Positions 44,601-52,356 of a stretch of 59,748 nucleotides of DNA are shown here, in pieces; positions within the stretch are counted from its first letter, which is position 1, and each line of letters begins with the position of its first letter. The notes below the pieces were generated by a model. The model saw only the letters and a program-made list of their open reading frames with translations. It had not been told where the DNA came from and searched no databases. The stretch is taken from contig JASJDZ010000015.1 in the NCBI GenBank assembly GCA_030065575.1, positions 1-59,748 on the forward strand, read 5' to 3'. Source of the DNA: Acidimicrobiia bacterium (GTDB taxonomy: Bacteria; Actinomycetota; Acidimicrobiia; Spongiisociales; UBA5794). Position numbers and translations under genes: made by a program.

Positions 44601-45104
44601 CGGACGCTCTTTGGCTTCCCCCGTCAGCAGCAGCACCCATATCTCTGCATCTCCGACTTCTTCCGCCCGGTGGGCGAACCCGACTACGCCGCCTTTCACA
44701 TAGTCACGATGGGAGATCGCATTTCGGAGCGCACGGCCGACCTGTTTGCCGGCGATGCCTACCAGAGCTATCTGCTGCTCCACGGGCTGGCGGTAGAGAT
44801 GACTGAGGCTCTGGCCGAGTACTGGCATCGCCGCATTCGAATCGAGTGGGGCTTCGCAGATGAGGACGGGCCATCGCTCACCGGGCTGTTCCGGCAGAAG
44901 TACCGCGGCGGCCGATACTCATGGGGCTACCCGGCATGCCCCGATTTGGAGGACAACGCAAAAGTGAGTGAACTCCTGGACGCTTCCCGGATCGGATTGA
45001 CCGTCGGCCCGCAAACCGGCTACCAATTCCAGCCGGAGCAGACCACCTCGGCGTTGATTGCTCATCACCCGGGTGCGAAGTACTTCATAGCGCGAGGATC
45101 GTGA
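41640..45104 (+). CDS. metH: Cobalamin-dependent methionine synthase
   Basis: 1154 aa, all four modules. Homocysteine domain (1 to about 310): zinc Cys residues in GLNCATGP and GGCCGTTPEH. Pterin domain (about 335-590): IGERTNANGSKAFREAM. Cobalamin cap and binding domains (about 620-850): DVHDIGKN holds the cobalt-ligand His. Activation domain (about 870-1154): RYSWGYPACPDLED binds S-adenosylmethionine for reactivation. It remethylates homocysteine from 5-methyl-tetrahydrofolate. GGGAAGGG precedes the ATG. A structured leader and a short ORF precede the gene, and a MetF-like gene overlaps its end (GTGA, 45101-45104). Confidence 0.96.
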   Translation: MSGFLHALADRVVVFDGAAGTSLQGAGLGAQDFGGEQYEGCNEVLNVTRPDVIAAMHDSFLAVGVDVVETNTFGAFSVPLAEYGLAERAYELNRAAAEIAAAAAARHSTPDWPRWVAGSIGPGTKLPSLGQITYSELVDAYEVQSRGLIDGGCDLLIVETMYDLLTLKAAVSGSRRAMAACGRTLPIQAQVTIETTGRMLPGTEISAALAAIEPLRVDVIGLNCATGPEEMEEHLRYLARHSRVPVAAIPNAGLPEVVDGKMHYGLSPESLAGHHARFITELGVSVIGGCCGTTPEHLRAVVDRCRELVPKRRQPETLAGAASTYSFVPFTQDTSFLIIGERTNANGSKAFREAMLAQDWDACLEVARSQVAESAHLLDLCVDYVGRDGATDMDELAFRFATQVPAPLVLDSTEPEVLCAGLERIGGRSVLNSANLEDGDGSGSRADQVFRLAREHGAAVICLLIDENGQARDVEWKMDVAHRLYDLAVNRHGLEPFDLIFDPLTFPLTTGDPDLRRDALATIEAIGRIKAELPGVFTVLGISNVSFGLRPAARHVLNSMFLHECLEAGLDAAIIHAGRIRPLTHIEPRHRDLCLDLIYDRTTDEYDPLTELIEEFTGVTAAAAETFDISDLPVRARLTQRVIDGNMTGLEADLDEALAEHGDPLDLINGPLLAGMKEVGELFASGDMQLPFVLRSAETMKRAVAHLEPSMQRGEVEHRGSIVLATVKGDVHDIGKNLVDIILSNNGFDVHNLGIKVGIGEIIEAFREKDADAIGMSGLLVKSTLVMRDNLEQLNRLNMDDVPVVLGGAALTRTYVEDDLRSIYPGPLFYGKDAFAGLDVMEQIEQQRTGGRDPDFGRVSTRKLPLRDPAAPEGEGAVPARSPEVATDNEVFFPPFLGSKVVKGILLDEIAGYVNKTALYRNQWQFRPEDGEDDAAFKERMNSLFQEQLALARQQDLLIPQLVYGYYPVNSAGDDLIVWEDEDRTVARTLFGFPRQQQHPYLCISDFFRPVGEPDYAAFHIVTMGDRISERTADLFAGDAYQSYLLLHGLAVEMTEALAEYWHRRIRIEWGFADEDGPSLTGLFRQKYRGGRYSWGYPACPDLEDNAKVSELLDASRIGLTVGPQTGYQFQPEQTTSALIAHHPGAKYFIARGS

Positions 45105-45889
45105 TGCTGTCGCAGGCCGCCAATTGGATCGAGATCGCCGAGGTGAACCCGCCGGCGCTTCCCGACTCGCGACACCTCATGCTGGACCATGTCTGGGACC
45201 ACGTGCTGGTCACCGACAACACATTTGGCAAGATCCGGGTCTCGCCCTACGCCTTTGGTGCCCGCATCACGCACGACGTGCCTTCGGTGAAGCCGACGGT
45301 TGTGGCTTCGACTCGCGACCGCAACATACTTGCCATCGAGAGCGAAGTGCGTGGGGCTCTCGGTAACGGTGTGCGGTCCTTTCTGGTGGTGGTTGGCGAC
45401 ACCCGCCCCCAGGTCGAGCACATGTCGCACCATTACGAGATCATCGAGCATCTCCGCGCACTGCAGAGTCATCTGCCGCAGTTCGAGGCCGGTATGACGA
45501 CGCGGTTCCGTGATTGGCAATTCCGCAGGCGAGTCGATGCGGGTGCCGAGTTCTTTGTCTCCGGACCGATCGTCGATCCGGCCACCGTGGTTCAGAGTAT
45601 GGACGCGCTGCGGCGGGACCCCGCTGATCCACCCGTCTACGTGATGGTCATCCCGCCTTTCAGCCTCCGCTGGGTGGAACGGATGGAGACGATCGGCGCT
45701 GTCCCGACCGGAGATCGGCTTCGTGCCGAGCTCGCCGACGGTATCGATCGGGAGCGTGCCTGGGAGCTTTCACTCGAAGTAGCGGAGGCGGCCAAGGACG
45801 CCGGGTTTGCCGGGGTGATTCTCACCGGGCTCAAGTTCAACACGATTGTCGACGAAGCCGCCACCGTCTGGCATCGCGCCCGGCGTTGA
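45101..45889 (+). CDS. MetF-like methylenetetrahydrofolate reductase family protein
   Basis: 262 aa, shorter and more divergent than MetF. The first strand reads WIEIAEVNPPALPD, where Glu would match the catalytic Glu of the FEFFPP motif; later come FLVVVGDTRPQVEH, FEAGMTTRFRDWQFRRRVDAGAEFFVSGPI, and GVILTGLKFN. These fit the flavin-binding TIM barrel of the family. Overlap with metH points to 5-methyl-THF supply or related chemistry. The start is GTG 45101 or ATG 45104. Activity as a true reductase is not certain. Confidence 0.8.
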   Translation: MMLSQAANWIEIAEVNPPALPDSRHLMLDHVWDHVLVTDNTFGKIRVSPYAFGARITHDVPSVKPTVVASTRDRNILAIESEVRGALGNGVRSFLVVVGDTRPQVEHMSHHYEIIEHLRALQSHLPQFEAGMTTRFRDWQFRRRVDAGAEFFVSGPIVDPATVVQSMDALRRDPADPPVYVMVIPPFSLRWVERMETIGAVPTGDRLRAELADGIDRERAWELSLEVAEAAKDAGFAGVILTGLKFNTIVDEAATVWHRARR

Positions 45890-45957
45890 TGGCTGCGGTT
45901 GCAAGAGGTAGCAGCCAGCGCCTCCGATTGTCCGGGTCTCGCTACGCTCGGTAGCGA
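45890..45957 (+). promoter_or_regulatory. Two hairpins between the MetF-like and MFS genes
   Basis: TGGCTGC (45890-45896) pairs with GCAGCCA (45911-45917), a possible weak terminator. TCGCTAC-GCTCG-GTAGCGA (45939-45957) ends one base before the MFS ATG and contains a -10-like TACGCT (45943-45948), so it could be an operator. Confidence 0.35.
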
Positions 45958-45958
45958 T

Positions 45959-47134
45959 ATGACCAATGACCCGAGCGCCGGCACCGGTTCCGGGGCGATA
46001 GAGCGGGATCGCCTCACCATTCTGATCTACGGCGTGGCCGTTGCCTTTGGGTTCAGTGTGGCTGCAATGGGCCCGGCGATGCCGCTGATGCGCGAGGACC
46101 TCGGCATCGACCGCACGGTCGGCGGCCTGCACTTCACAGCCCTGGCTATTGGCGCAATCACTGCGGGCTTGCTCGTTGAGCGAAGTGTCCGAGCCCGGGG
46201 TAGACGAGACGTCTTCTGGAGAGGTGTTGCGGGTGCCGCCCTCGGATTGCTCTTGATTGGCGGAGGGTGGACTCCGGCGCTCACGCTTTTGGGCGCTCTG
46301 GTTGTGGGTATCTCCGGAGCATCCGCTCTGATGATGAGTCAGGCAACCTTGTTCGATCACCACCCCGATCAGCGTGCGGTTGCCCTGACCGAGGTGAACA
46401 TCGCGATGAGTCTTGGCAGCGTTCTGCCGGCCCTGGTCATCGGGGCTCTGGTTGCGATCGGGCTCGGGTGGCGTCCCGCCTTGCTGATGCCCGTTGCGCT
46501 GCTGATGGTGCTGGCGGCAACCCGTCGTCGCGAGCGCTTTCCGGTTTCACGCCAGACCCTCGCTAGGGGAGAGGCACGTCGACTCCCCGGCCCCTACTGG
46601 TTGTACTGGGCTGCGTTCATCCCGTCAGTTGGCGCTGAGTGGTCGATCGGCGCCTGGGGAGCCGGCTATCTCGTCGATATCGCCGAGACCAGCGAGGCGG
46701 CTGCGGCGCTCTTGATGACTTCCTTCTTCGGGGCAATGGTCATTGGTCGGATCATCGGAGGGCGCGTGGCTCGCAATGTCGCCGCGTTCCCGTTGCTCAT
46801 CGGTACAACCGCAGTTGCCCTGACGGGGTTCTTGCTCTTCTGGGCCAGTAGTTCCGTCTCGCCGGTGGTAGTCGGCCTGCTGATAGCCGGACTGGGCATC
46901 TCGATGCAGTACCCGATGCTGCTCACCCTGGCGACCGAGACCGCCTCCGAGCTGGTCGACACCGCCACGGCTCGAATCTCGATCGCCGCAGGCGGCGCGG
47001 TACTGGTCGCTCCGCTCACCCTGGGCTACGTTGCCGACCAAGCCGGAATCCGCACCGCATTTGGGATAGTGCCGGCGCTTCTGGTGTTTGTTGCCGGGTT
47101 TGCGCTCATGGGCCGGCGAGCTTCTGCCGCCTAG
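45959..47134 (+). CDS. Major facilitator superfamily transporter
   Basis: 391 aa with about 12 hydrophobic helices; the N-terminal helix GVAVAFGFSVAAMGPAMPLM and the loop ERSVRARGRRDVFWRG (motif A-like) fit MFS. The substrate is unknown. I start at ATG 45959 (MTNDPSAGTG); the frame is open 20 codons further. It is convergent with the M20 amidohydrolase gene, and the two TAG stops share CTAG (47131-47134). Confidence 0.85.
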   Translation: MTNDPSAGTGSGAIERDRLTILIYGVAVAFGFSVAAMGPAMPLMREDLGIDRTVGGLHFTALAIGAITAGLLVERSVRARGRRDVFWRGVAGAALGLLLIGGGWTPALTLLGALVVGISGASALMMSQATLFDHHPDQRAVALTEVNIAMSLGSVLPALVIGALVAIGLGWRPALLMPVALLMVLAATRRRERFPVSRQTLARGEARRLPGPYWLYWAAFIPSVGAEWSIGAWGAGYLVDIAETSEAAAALLMTSFFGAMVIGRIIGGRVARNVAAFPLLIGTTAVALTGFLLFWASSSVSPVVVGLLIAGLGISMQYPMLLTLATETASELVDTATARISIAAGGAVLVAPLTLGYVADQAGIRTAFGIVPALLVFVAGFALMGRRASAA

Positions 47135-48303
47135 GCGTCTTCCAGGAGCCGTAGCAAGGTCTCGCTGGCAACCAGGATCCCGGTTTCGATCGCGGCTTCG
47201 TCGATGTCGAAACTGGCCGAATGCAGGTCGACGCGGCGATCGGGGAGCGCAGCACCGAGCCGGATGAGGGCGCCGGGGACATCCTCGAGGAACCATGCGA
47301 AGTCCTCGGCCCCCAGGCTCTGATGGGTGTGCTCGATCTTGTGCTTGCCGAGAGCGGCGGCTGCGGCCCCTTCGGCGATTGCGATGATCTCCGCATCGTT
47401 GACCACCGGCGGGCAACCTTGGTGATACTCGGTTTCCACGATGGCTCCGAGCGGGCCGGCCATCTCGGCAACGGCACTGTCGACGCGCTTGGGCATCTCC
47501 CGCCACAGATCCAGGTCAAAGAGGCGGATCGTGCCCTCCATTTCCACGTGGGTTGGGATCACATTCGCCGCCGAACCACCTTCGACCCTGCCAAAGACTA
47601 TGAGCACGGTCTCCCGCGGATCGATGTCGTGCCGGATCACCTGGGGGAGATCAGTGATGATGCGACCGGCCACGTAGAGCAGATTCACCGTCTGATGCGG
47701 CCGGGAGGTGTGGCCTCCAGGACCGGACAGTCGGATGTCAACCCGGTCGCCGGCGCCGGTGATCCCGCCGGTGCGGATGCCTACCTTCCCCGTCTCGAGT
47801 GACGGGTCGACATGGAAAGCAACGATTGAGGAGAGGCCGCGATGAGCGCCTTCGTCGCGCATCGCTTGCGCTCCTCCGGGCAGGGTCTCCTCGGCGGGTT
47901 GGAAGATGAAGCGGGCCGTTCCCGGCATTGCGTTGAGTTGGCTGAGTACCCACGCGGTTCCCAGGCCGATTGCGGCGTGGGCATCATGACCGCAGGCGTG
48001 CATTACCCCGGGGATGATCGACGCGTACGGAGGGTCGGCCTCCTCCTGGATGGGGAGCGCGTCGAGATCAGCGCGGAAACCAGCCGCCAGACCACCGGAT
48101 CCGACCTCGGCAACCAGGCCGGTGCCCTCGGCGCGGATGTGAGCCTCGATACCCCACTCGTGAAGCAGGGCCGCGACCTTCCGAGTAGTGCGGTGCTCGG
48201 CCCATCCCAGTTCCGGGTTCCGGTGCAGGTCGCGTCGCACCTCCACCATGCGGGGTGCGATTTCGGCGGCGAGGCGCGCTAATTCAGGGATGCGATCGGG
48301 CAT
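47131..48303 (-). CDS. M20-family amidohydrolase
   Basis: 390 aa. RRDLHRNPELGWAEHRT at the start, GFRADLDALPIQEEADPPYAS, GVMHACGHDAHAAIGLG (metal-binding Cys/His) and FQPAEETLPGGAQAM are the signatures of IAA-Leu hydrolase / N-acyl-amino-acid amidohydrolases. LGAEDFAWFLEDVPGALIRLG ends the catalytic domain. It cleaves N-acyl amino acids or similar amides; the exact substrate is unknown. ATG 48303 lies seven bases after TACAAT. Confidence 0.9.
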   Translation of the reverse strand: MPDRIPELARLAAEIAPRMVEVRRDLHRNPELGWAEHRTTRKVAALLHEWGIEAHIRAEGTGLVAEVGSGGLAAGFRADLDALPIQEEADPPYASIIPGVMHACGHDAHAAIGLGTAWVLSQLNAMPGTARFIFQPAEETLPGGAQAMRDEGAHRGLSSIVAFHVDPSLETGKVGIRTGGITGAGDRVDIRLSGPGGHTSRPHQTVNLLYVAGRIITDLPQVIRHDIDPRETVLIVFGRVEGGSAANVIPTHVEMEGTIRLFDLDLWREMPKRVDSAVAEMAGPLGAIVETEYHQGCPPVVNDAEIIAIAEGAAAAALGKHKIEHTHQSLGAEDFAWFLEDVPGALIRLGAALPDRRVDLHSASFDIDEAAIETGILVASETLLRLLEDA

Positions 48304-48316
48304 TAGGGGGATTGTA
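48304..48316 (-). promoter_or_regulatory. Candidate leaderless promoter, M20 gene
   Basis: On the minus strand TACAAT (48311-48316), seven bases, then ATG. This is the best -10 match in the window and no ribosome-binding site separates it from the start. Confidence 0.55.
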
Positions 48317-48388
48317 GTGAGCCGAGATACCTGCGATCCAGATGGTATGACGACTAACTTGGCAGTCGACTTCGGGAGGTGGAGTTCG

Positions 48389-49519
48389 ATGCAGCGACCG
48401 GCATTCACGATCGGGATCGAGGAGGAGTACCTGATCGTCGACATCGAGACCCGAGAGCTTGTTCGGGATCTGCCCGACGGGCTGATGCAATCTTGCAAGG
48501 AGATTCTCGGCGGCAAGGTCAGTCCTGAGTTCCTTCGCTCCCAGATCGAGATCGGGACCAAGGTGTGCCCGAGTATCTCGGACGTCCGCGAGGAGTTGAA
48601 GAACTTGCGCCGCGCCGTGGCCGATGTTTGCGGCGAATACGGGCTTGCCCCCATTGCCTCCTCGACCCATCCCTCAGCGGACTGGTACGAGCAGCGCCAT
48701 ACCGATGCCCCCCGCTACAACATCCTGGCCAACGCCCTCGGAGGTGTGATTCGAAGACTGCTCATCTGCGGTATGCACGTTCATGTGGGCATCGAGGATC
48801 CGGATGTGCGAGTCGATCTGATGAACCAGGTGCTCTACTTCGTCCCGCACATGCTGGCTCTATCGACTTCGTCACCGTTCTGGAACGGCAAGGAGACCGG
48901 ACTGAAGAGCTATCGGACTTCGGTCTTCCGTGCGGTGCCGCGGACGGGGATGCCCGACGAGTTCGACTCCTGGGCCGAGTATCAGCGCCACGTCGACGTG
49001 TTGGTGGGAGCGGGGGTCATCGAGGACGCCACCAAGCTGTGGTGGGATCTTCGGCCCAGCGCTCGCTACCCGACGCTGGAGCTGCGCAGCAACGACATCT
49101 GCACCAATATCGACGACACAATCACGATCGCCGCGATGTACGTTGCTCTGCTGTCGATGCTGCATCGCCGGCGGGTTCAGAACCAGCGGTGGCGCATCTA
49201 CAGCAGGATGCTCATCGAAGAGAACGTGTGGCGGGCGCAGCGCTACGGGATCTCCGACCGGCTCATCGATTTTGGGCGTGGAGAGATGGTGCCCTACCCG
49301 CAGCTTGTCGACGAGATCCTCAACCTGGTCAAGAAGGACGCCAAGATGCTCGACTGTACCGATGAGCTCGAACACGCACGAACCATCGTCCAGCGGGGGA
49401 CATCTGCAGATACACAACTGCGGATCTATCACGATGCACTCGAGGCTGGCGCCGGCGAGGTCGAGGCACTCGAGCAAGTCGTTGACTGGCTGATCGCCGA
49501 AACGGTCAACGGGGTCTAG
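48389..49519 (+). CDS. YbdK-type carboxylate-amine ligase
   Basis: 376 aa, glutamate-cysteine ligase type 2 superfamily. The N-terminal FTIGIEEEYLIVD holds acidic metal ligands, followed by ICGMHVHVGIEDPD and RPSARYPTLELRSNDICTNIDD. YbdK proteins join carboxylates to amines with ATP and have weak gamma-glutamylcysteine activity in vitro; the true substrate is unclear. ATG 48389 has GGGAGG upstream; ATG 48347 would add 14 residues. It is divergent from the M20 gene. The repeat block begins right after its stop. Confidence 0.88.
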   Translation: MQRPAFTIGIEEEYLIVDIETRELVRDLPDGLMQSCKEILGGKVSPEFLRSQIEIGTKVCPSISDVREELKNLRRAVADVCGEYGLAPIASSTHPSADWYEQRHTDAPRYNILANALGGVIRRLLICGMHVHVGIEDPDVRVDLMNQVLYFVPHMLALSTSSPFWNGKETGLKSYRTSVFRAVPRTGMPDEFDSWAEYQRHVDVLVGAGVIEDATKLWWDLRPSARYPTLELRSNDICTNIDDTITIAAMYVALLSMLHRRRVQNQRWRIYSRMLIEENVWRAQRYGISDRLIDFGRGEMVPYPQLVDEILNLVKKDAKMLDCTDELEHARTIVQRGTSADTQLRIYHDALEAGAGEVEALEQVVDWLIAETVNGV

Positions 49520-49520
49520 G

Positions 49521-49818
49521 CGAACGCACTTCGTGCGTTCGGTGCCTTCGGCACTCCCCGAGTTCCATTGCATGGAACTCGATGGTGATTGCATCACCCC
49601 CCTACCCCCGCCTGGCGGCGGCGGTACCTTCCCCCCACTCCCACCGGCAGAGTTCCATTGCATGGAACTCCAAGCTGATTGCATCAGCCGGGGACTGACA
49701 ATCGGTACCTTCCCGCCGTTAGCGAGTCGGTCACTCCCGCTTCGTGGCCGCGGCGGCGCAACGCTCGTAAGACGGGCCCGACTTCGATCTCATCGAAGTC
49801 GAAGGCGATTTCATCGCC
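49521..49818. repeat. Hairpin and palindromic repeat block, 49.5 kb
   Basis: Perfect hairpins: CGAACGCAC-TTC (49521-49541), GTGCC-TTC (49542-49554), GAGTTCCAT-TGC (49560-49580 and again at 49651-49671), GGTGAT-TGC near 49584, GCTGAT-TGC near 49674, GACTTCGAT-CTC near 49779, GGCGAT-TTC near 49804. Between them lies the GC-rich element: CCCCCCTACCCCCG (49597-49610), GCGGTACCTTCCCCCC (49620-49636), then CCGGGGACTGACA (49688-49700) and a further GGTACCTTCC. The block fills the gap between the ligase and NAD synthetase genes; no gene is seen in it. Confidence 0.82.
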
Positions 49819-49821
49819 CGG

Positions 49822-49834
49822 TATCCTCCCGAGC
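49822..49834 (+). promoter_or_regulatory. Candidate leaderless promoter, nadE
   Basis: TATCCT (49822-49827), seven bases, then ATG at 49835, with no Shine-Dalgarno. It lies directly after the hairpin GGCGAT-TTC-ATCGCC. Confidence 0.5.
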
Positions 49835-51535
49835 ATGTCATTGATGCGAATCGCCGGGGCTCAGGTCAACCTCACCGTTGGGGATATCGACGGCAATCTC
49901 CGGATCATTCTCGAAGCTATGGAGCGAGCCGAGCAGGCCGAGGCGGATGTCCTCCTCCTCCCCGAACTCGCCATCACCGGATACCCGCCGGAGGACCTGC
50001 TGCTGCGCCGATCGTTCATCGATGAGAACATCGAGGCGTTGCGCCGGGTGGCACAGGCGTCGGAGCGAACGGCAGTCGTCGTCGGGTTTGTCGACAGGGT
50101 TGACGGCGATCGTCACAAGGACGATTCCGTCGAGCGTGGCCTCGCCAACGGCGCCGCCGTCCTGGCCGACGGTGCGATTCGTGGCATCTACCACAAGGTT
50201 CTTCTGCCGAACTACGGGGTATTCGACGAAGCGCGGTACTTCGCACCAGGTCGGGTGCCGGAGAAGTTGTGGGGCATCGGTGGGTTGGCCGCCGGGGTAT
50301 CGGTATGCGAAGACATCTGGTCGGCGGACGGTCCGCCTGCCCTTCAGGCTGCGGCCGGGGCCCGGGTCTTGCTGAACATCAACGGTTCCCCGTATCACGT
50401 CGGCAAGGGCACGGAACGGGCCGCCCTATTGGCAGCTGAGGCGCAGCGATCCGAGGTGCCGGTCGTGTACGTGAACATGGTGGGCGGTCAGGACGAGTTG
50501 GTCTTTGATGGCGATTCGATGATCTTCAACTCCGATGGCGAGACGGTCTACCGCGCTGCTCAGTTCGAAGAGGAGCACTTCGTGGTCGACGTGGAGGTTG
50601 CCGACGATGAACACGAGGGTGGCCTGGTGTCGGTGTCGGACGGATTCGCCAAGACAGAGCCTACGCGTACACCGGAGATCCGGCCTCGGCTCGATGAGAA
50701 CGCCGAGATCTACACGGCGCTGGTAACCGGTCTGCGTGACTACGTGGCGAAGAACGGATTCCGCGATGTTGTCATCGGCCTTTCCGGCGGTATCGACTCG
50801 GCGCTGACGGCGGCCATTGCGACGGACGCCCTGGGGCCTGCGGCGGTGCGGGGGATCACGATGCCGACCCGGTTCAGCTCAGATGGATCCGTCGATCACT
50901 CCGTCGAGCTGGCGAAGAATCTGGGCTGCCGGATCGATGAGATCCCGATCGAGGGCATATTCGGCGAGTTCCAGGGCGCCCTGGCGCCTGTCTTCGAGGG
51001 CCGGCCGTTTGATGTCGCGGAGGAGAACCTCCAGGCTCGGATCCGGGGCGCAATCCTGATGGCGGTGTCGAACAAGTTCGGTGGCATGGTGGTTGCCACC
51101 GGGAACAAGTCGGAGATGGCGGTTGGATACGCCACGCTGTACGGCGACATGGCCGGCGGTTACGCAGTGCTGAAAGATGTCTTCAAGACAGTGGTGTACC
51201 GCTTGTCGGAGTGGCGAAACCGTGATGGCGAGGTGATCCCTCGGGCGATCATCGACAAGCCTCCTTCGGCCGAGCTGCGTCCGGACCAGAAGGACACAGA
51301 TTCGCTACCGGAGTACGACATACTCGATCAGATCCTGCGTCGGTACATTGAACTGGATGAGGCCCCTGATGTCATCGTCGCCGAGGGCTTCGATCGTGAG
51401 CTCGTGGCCCGAGTGGCCCGCATGGTCGATCGCAACGAGTACAAGCGGCGGCAGGCTGCGCCCGGGGTGCGGATCACCCAGAAGGCATTCGGCAAGGATC
51501 GCCGTCTGCCGATCACAAATCGCTTCAAGGATTAG
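49835..51535 (+). CDS. nadE: Glutamine-dependent NAD(+) synthetase
   Basis: 566 aa. The N-terminal nitrilase-type glutaminase has Glu in LLLPELAITGYPPEDLL, Lys in GIYHKVLLPNYGVFDE and Cys in GVSVCEDIW. The C-terminal synthetase starts with the PP-loop VIGLSGGIDSALTAAIA and ends in KRRQAAPGVRITQKAFGKDRRLPITNRF. It amidates nicotinic acid adenine dinucleotide to NAD. I start at ATG 49835 (MSLMRIAGAQVN); the open frame upstream runs into the repeat block. Confidence 0.95.
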   Translation: MSLMRIAGAQVNLTVGDIDGNLRIILEAMERAEQAEADVLLLPELAITGYPPEDLLLRRSFIDENIEALRRVAQASERTAVVVGFVDRVDGDRHKDDSVERGLANGAAVLADGAIRGIYHKVLLPNYGVFDEARYFAPGRVPEKLWGIGGLAAGVSVCEDIWSADGPPALQAAAGARVLLNINGSPYHVGKGTERAALLAAEAQRSEVPVVYVNMVGGQDELVFDGDSMIFNSDGETVYRAAQFEEEHFVVDVEVADDEHEGGLVSVSDGFAKTEPTRTPEIRPRLDENAEIYTALVTGLRDYVAKNGFRDVVIGLSGGIDSALTAAIATDALGPAAVRGITMPTRFSSDGSVDHSVELAKNLGCRIDEIPIEGIFGEFQGALAPVFEGRPFDVAEENLQARIRGAILMAVSNKFGGMVVATGNKSEMAVGYATLYGDMAGGYAVLKDVFKTVVYRLSEWRNRDGEVIPRAIIDKPPSAELRPDQKDTDSLPEYDILDQILRRYIELDEAPDVIVAEGFDRELVARVARMVDRNEYKRRQAAPGVRITQKAFGKDRRLPITNRFKD

Positions 51536-51555
51536 CTGGCGGGATTGCCCTTTCT

Positions 51556-52332
51556 GTGATTGAACGCGAACAGCAGCTGGATGGGGGAAACGTGAACCCC
51601 GGCGTGATGCGCGTTGGCGACACGGTGCGCCGCTACGCGGGCGTATCGAGCCCGTCAGTACATGCCCTGCTCCGTCATCTGACGGACGCTTCGTATCCTG
51701 CACCGTGTCCACTCGGGTTCGACGAAGAGGGGCGCGAGGTGCTCACGTTCGTGTCGGGTGTCTGTGCCCATCCGGCCCACCTCGATGTCCTGCAGTCGGA
51801 CACGGCAATGCGTCGGGTCGGCAGGCTCATCGCCGACTACCACAGGGCGCAGGCCGATTTCTTTCCCCCTGCCGACGCGATCTGGCGAAGCGAGGGCAGA
51901 GATCCGACGGGGTCGGAAGAGGTGCTTGCCCACAACGACCTCGCCCCGTGGAACCTGATTCTCGGGCCGGAGCAGTGGGTCTTCATCGACTGGGATCTCG
52001 TGGCGCCGGGACGGCGGACGTGGGATCTGGCGTGGGCCCTGCACAGCTTTGTTGGTCTCTGGCCCGACTCGACCATGTCCCTCGAACAGACGGTTCGTCG
52101 CATTGATGCGTTTTGCGACGGTGCCGAGGTTGATCATTCGGATCGACCGCACCTACTCGACATCGTCGTCGAGCGGACCCAGCAGCACGCCGGCATGCTG
52201 CGGGACGGGGCCAAGGCCGGTGACGCCGCGCTCACCCGATTGGTCGAGGATGGCCACGCCGAGACCTGGGAGCGAGGATCAAGGCACGTCGCGGCAAACC
52301 GCGATCGCTGGGCAGCAGGCTTGCAGGAATAG
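51556..52332 (+). CDS. APH-family phosphotransferase
   Basis: 258 aa, kinase-like fold. The catalytic loop is LAHNDLAPWNLIL, with Asp as base, and WVFIDWDLVAPGRRTWDLAWAL is the metal-binding segment. N-terminal GGNVNPGVMRVGDTVRRYAG is typical of small-molecule kinases annotated as aminoglycoside phosphotransferases; antibiotic resistance cannot be inferred. The start is GTG 51556. It follows nadE by 20 bp and converges on the HNH gene. Confidence 0.82.
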   Translation: MIEREQQLDGGNVNPGVMRVGDTVRRYAGVSSPSVHALLRHLTDASYPAPCPLGFDEEGREVLTFVSGVCAHPAHLDVLQSDTAMRRVGRLIADYHRAQADFFPPADAIWRSEGRDPTGSEEVLAHNDLAPWNLILGPEQWVFIDWDLVAPGRRTWDLAWALHSFVGLWPDSTMSLEQTVRRIDAFCDGAEVDHSDRPHLLDIVVERTQQHAGMLRDGAKAGDAALTRLVEDGHAETWERGSRHVAANRDRWAAGLQE

Positions 52333-52356
52333 GGCATCGGGGTACAGGGAAACGAA

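Noticed and set aside
49679..49834. N-terminal extension of NAD synthetase into the repeat block
   Set aside because: The extra 52 codons are repeat-derived and family homology starts at MSLMRIAGAQ; a good -10 box precedes ATG 49835.
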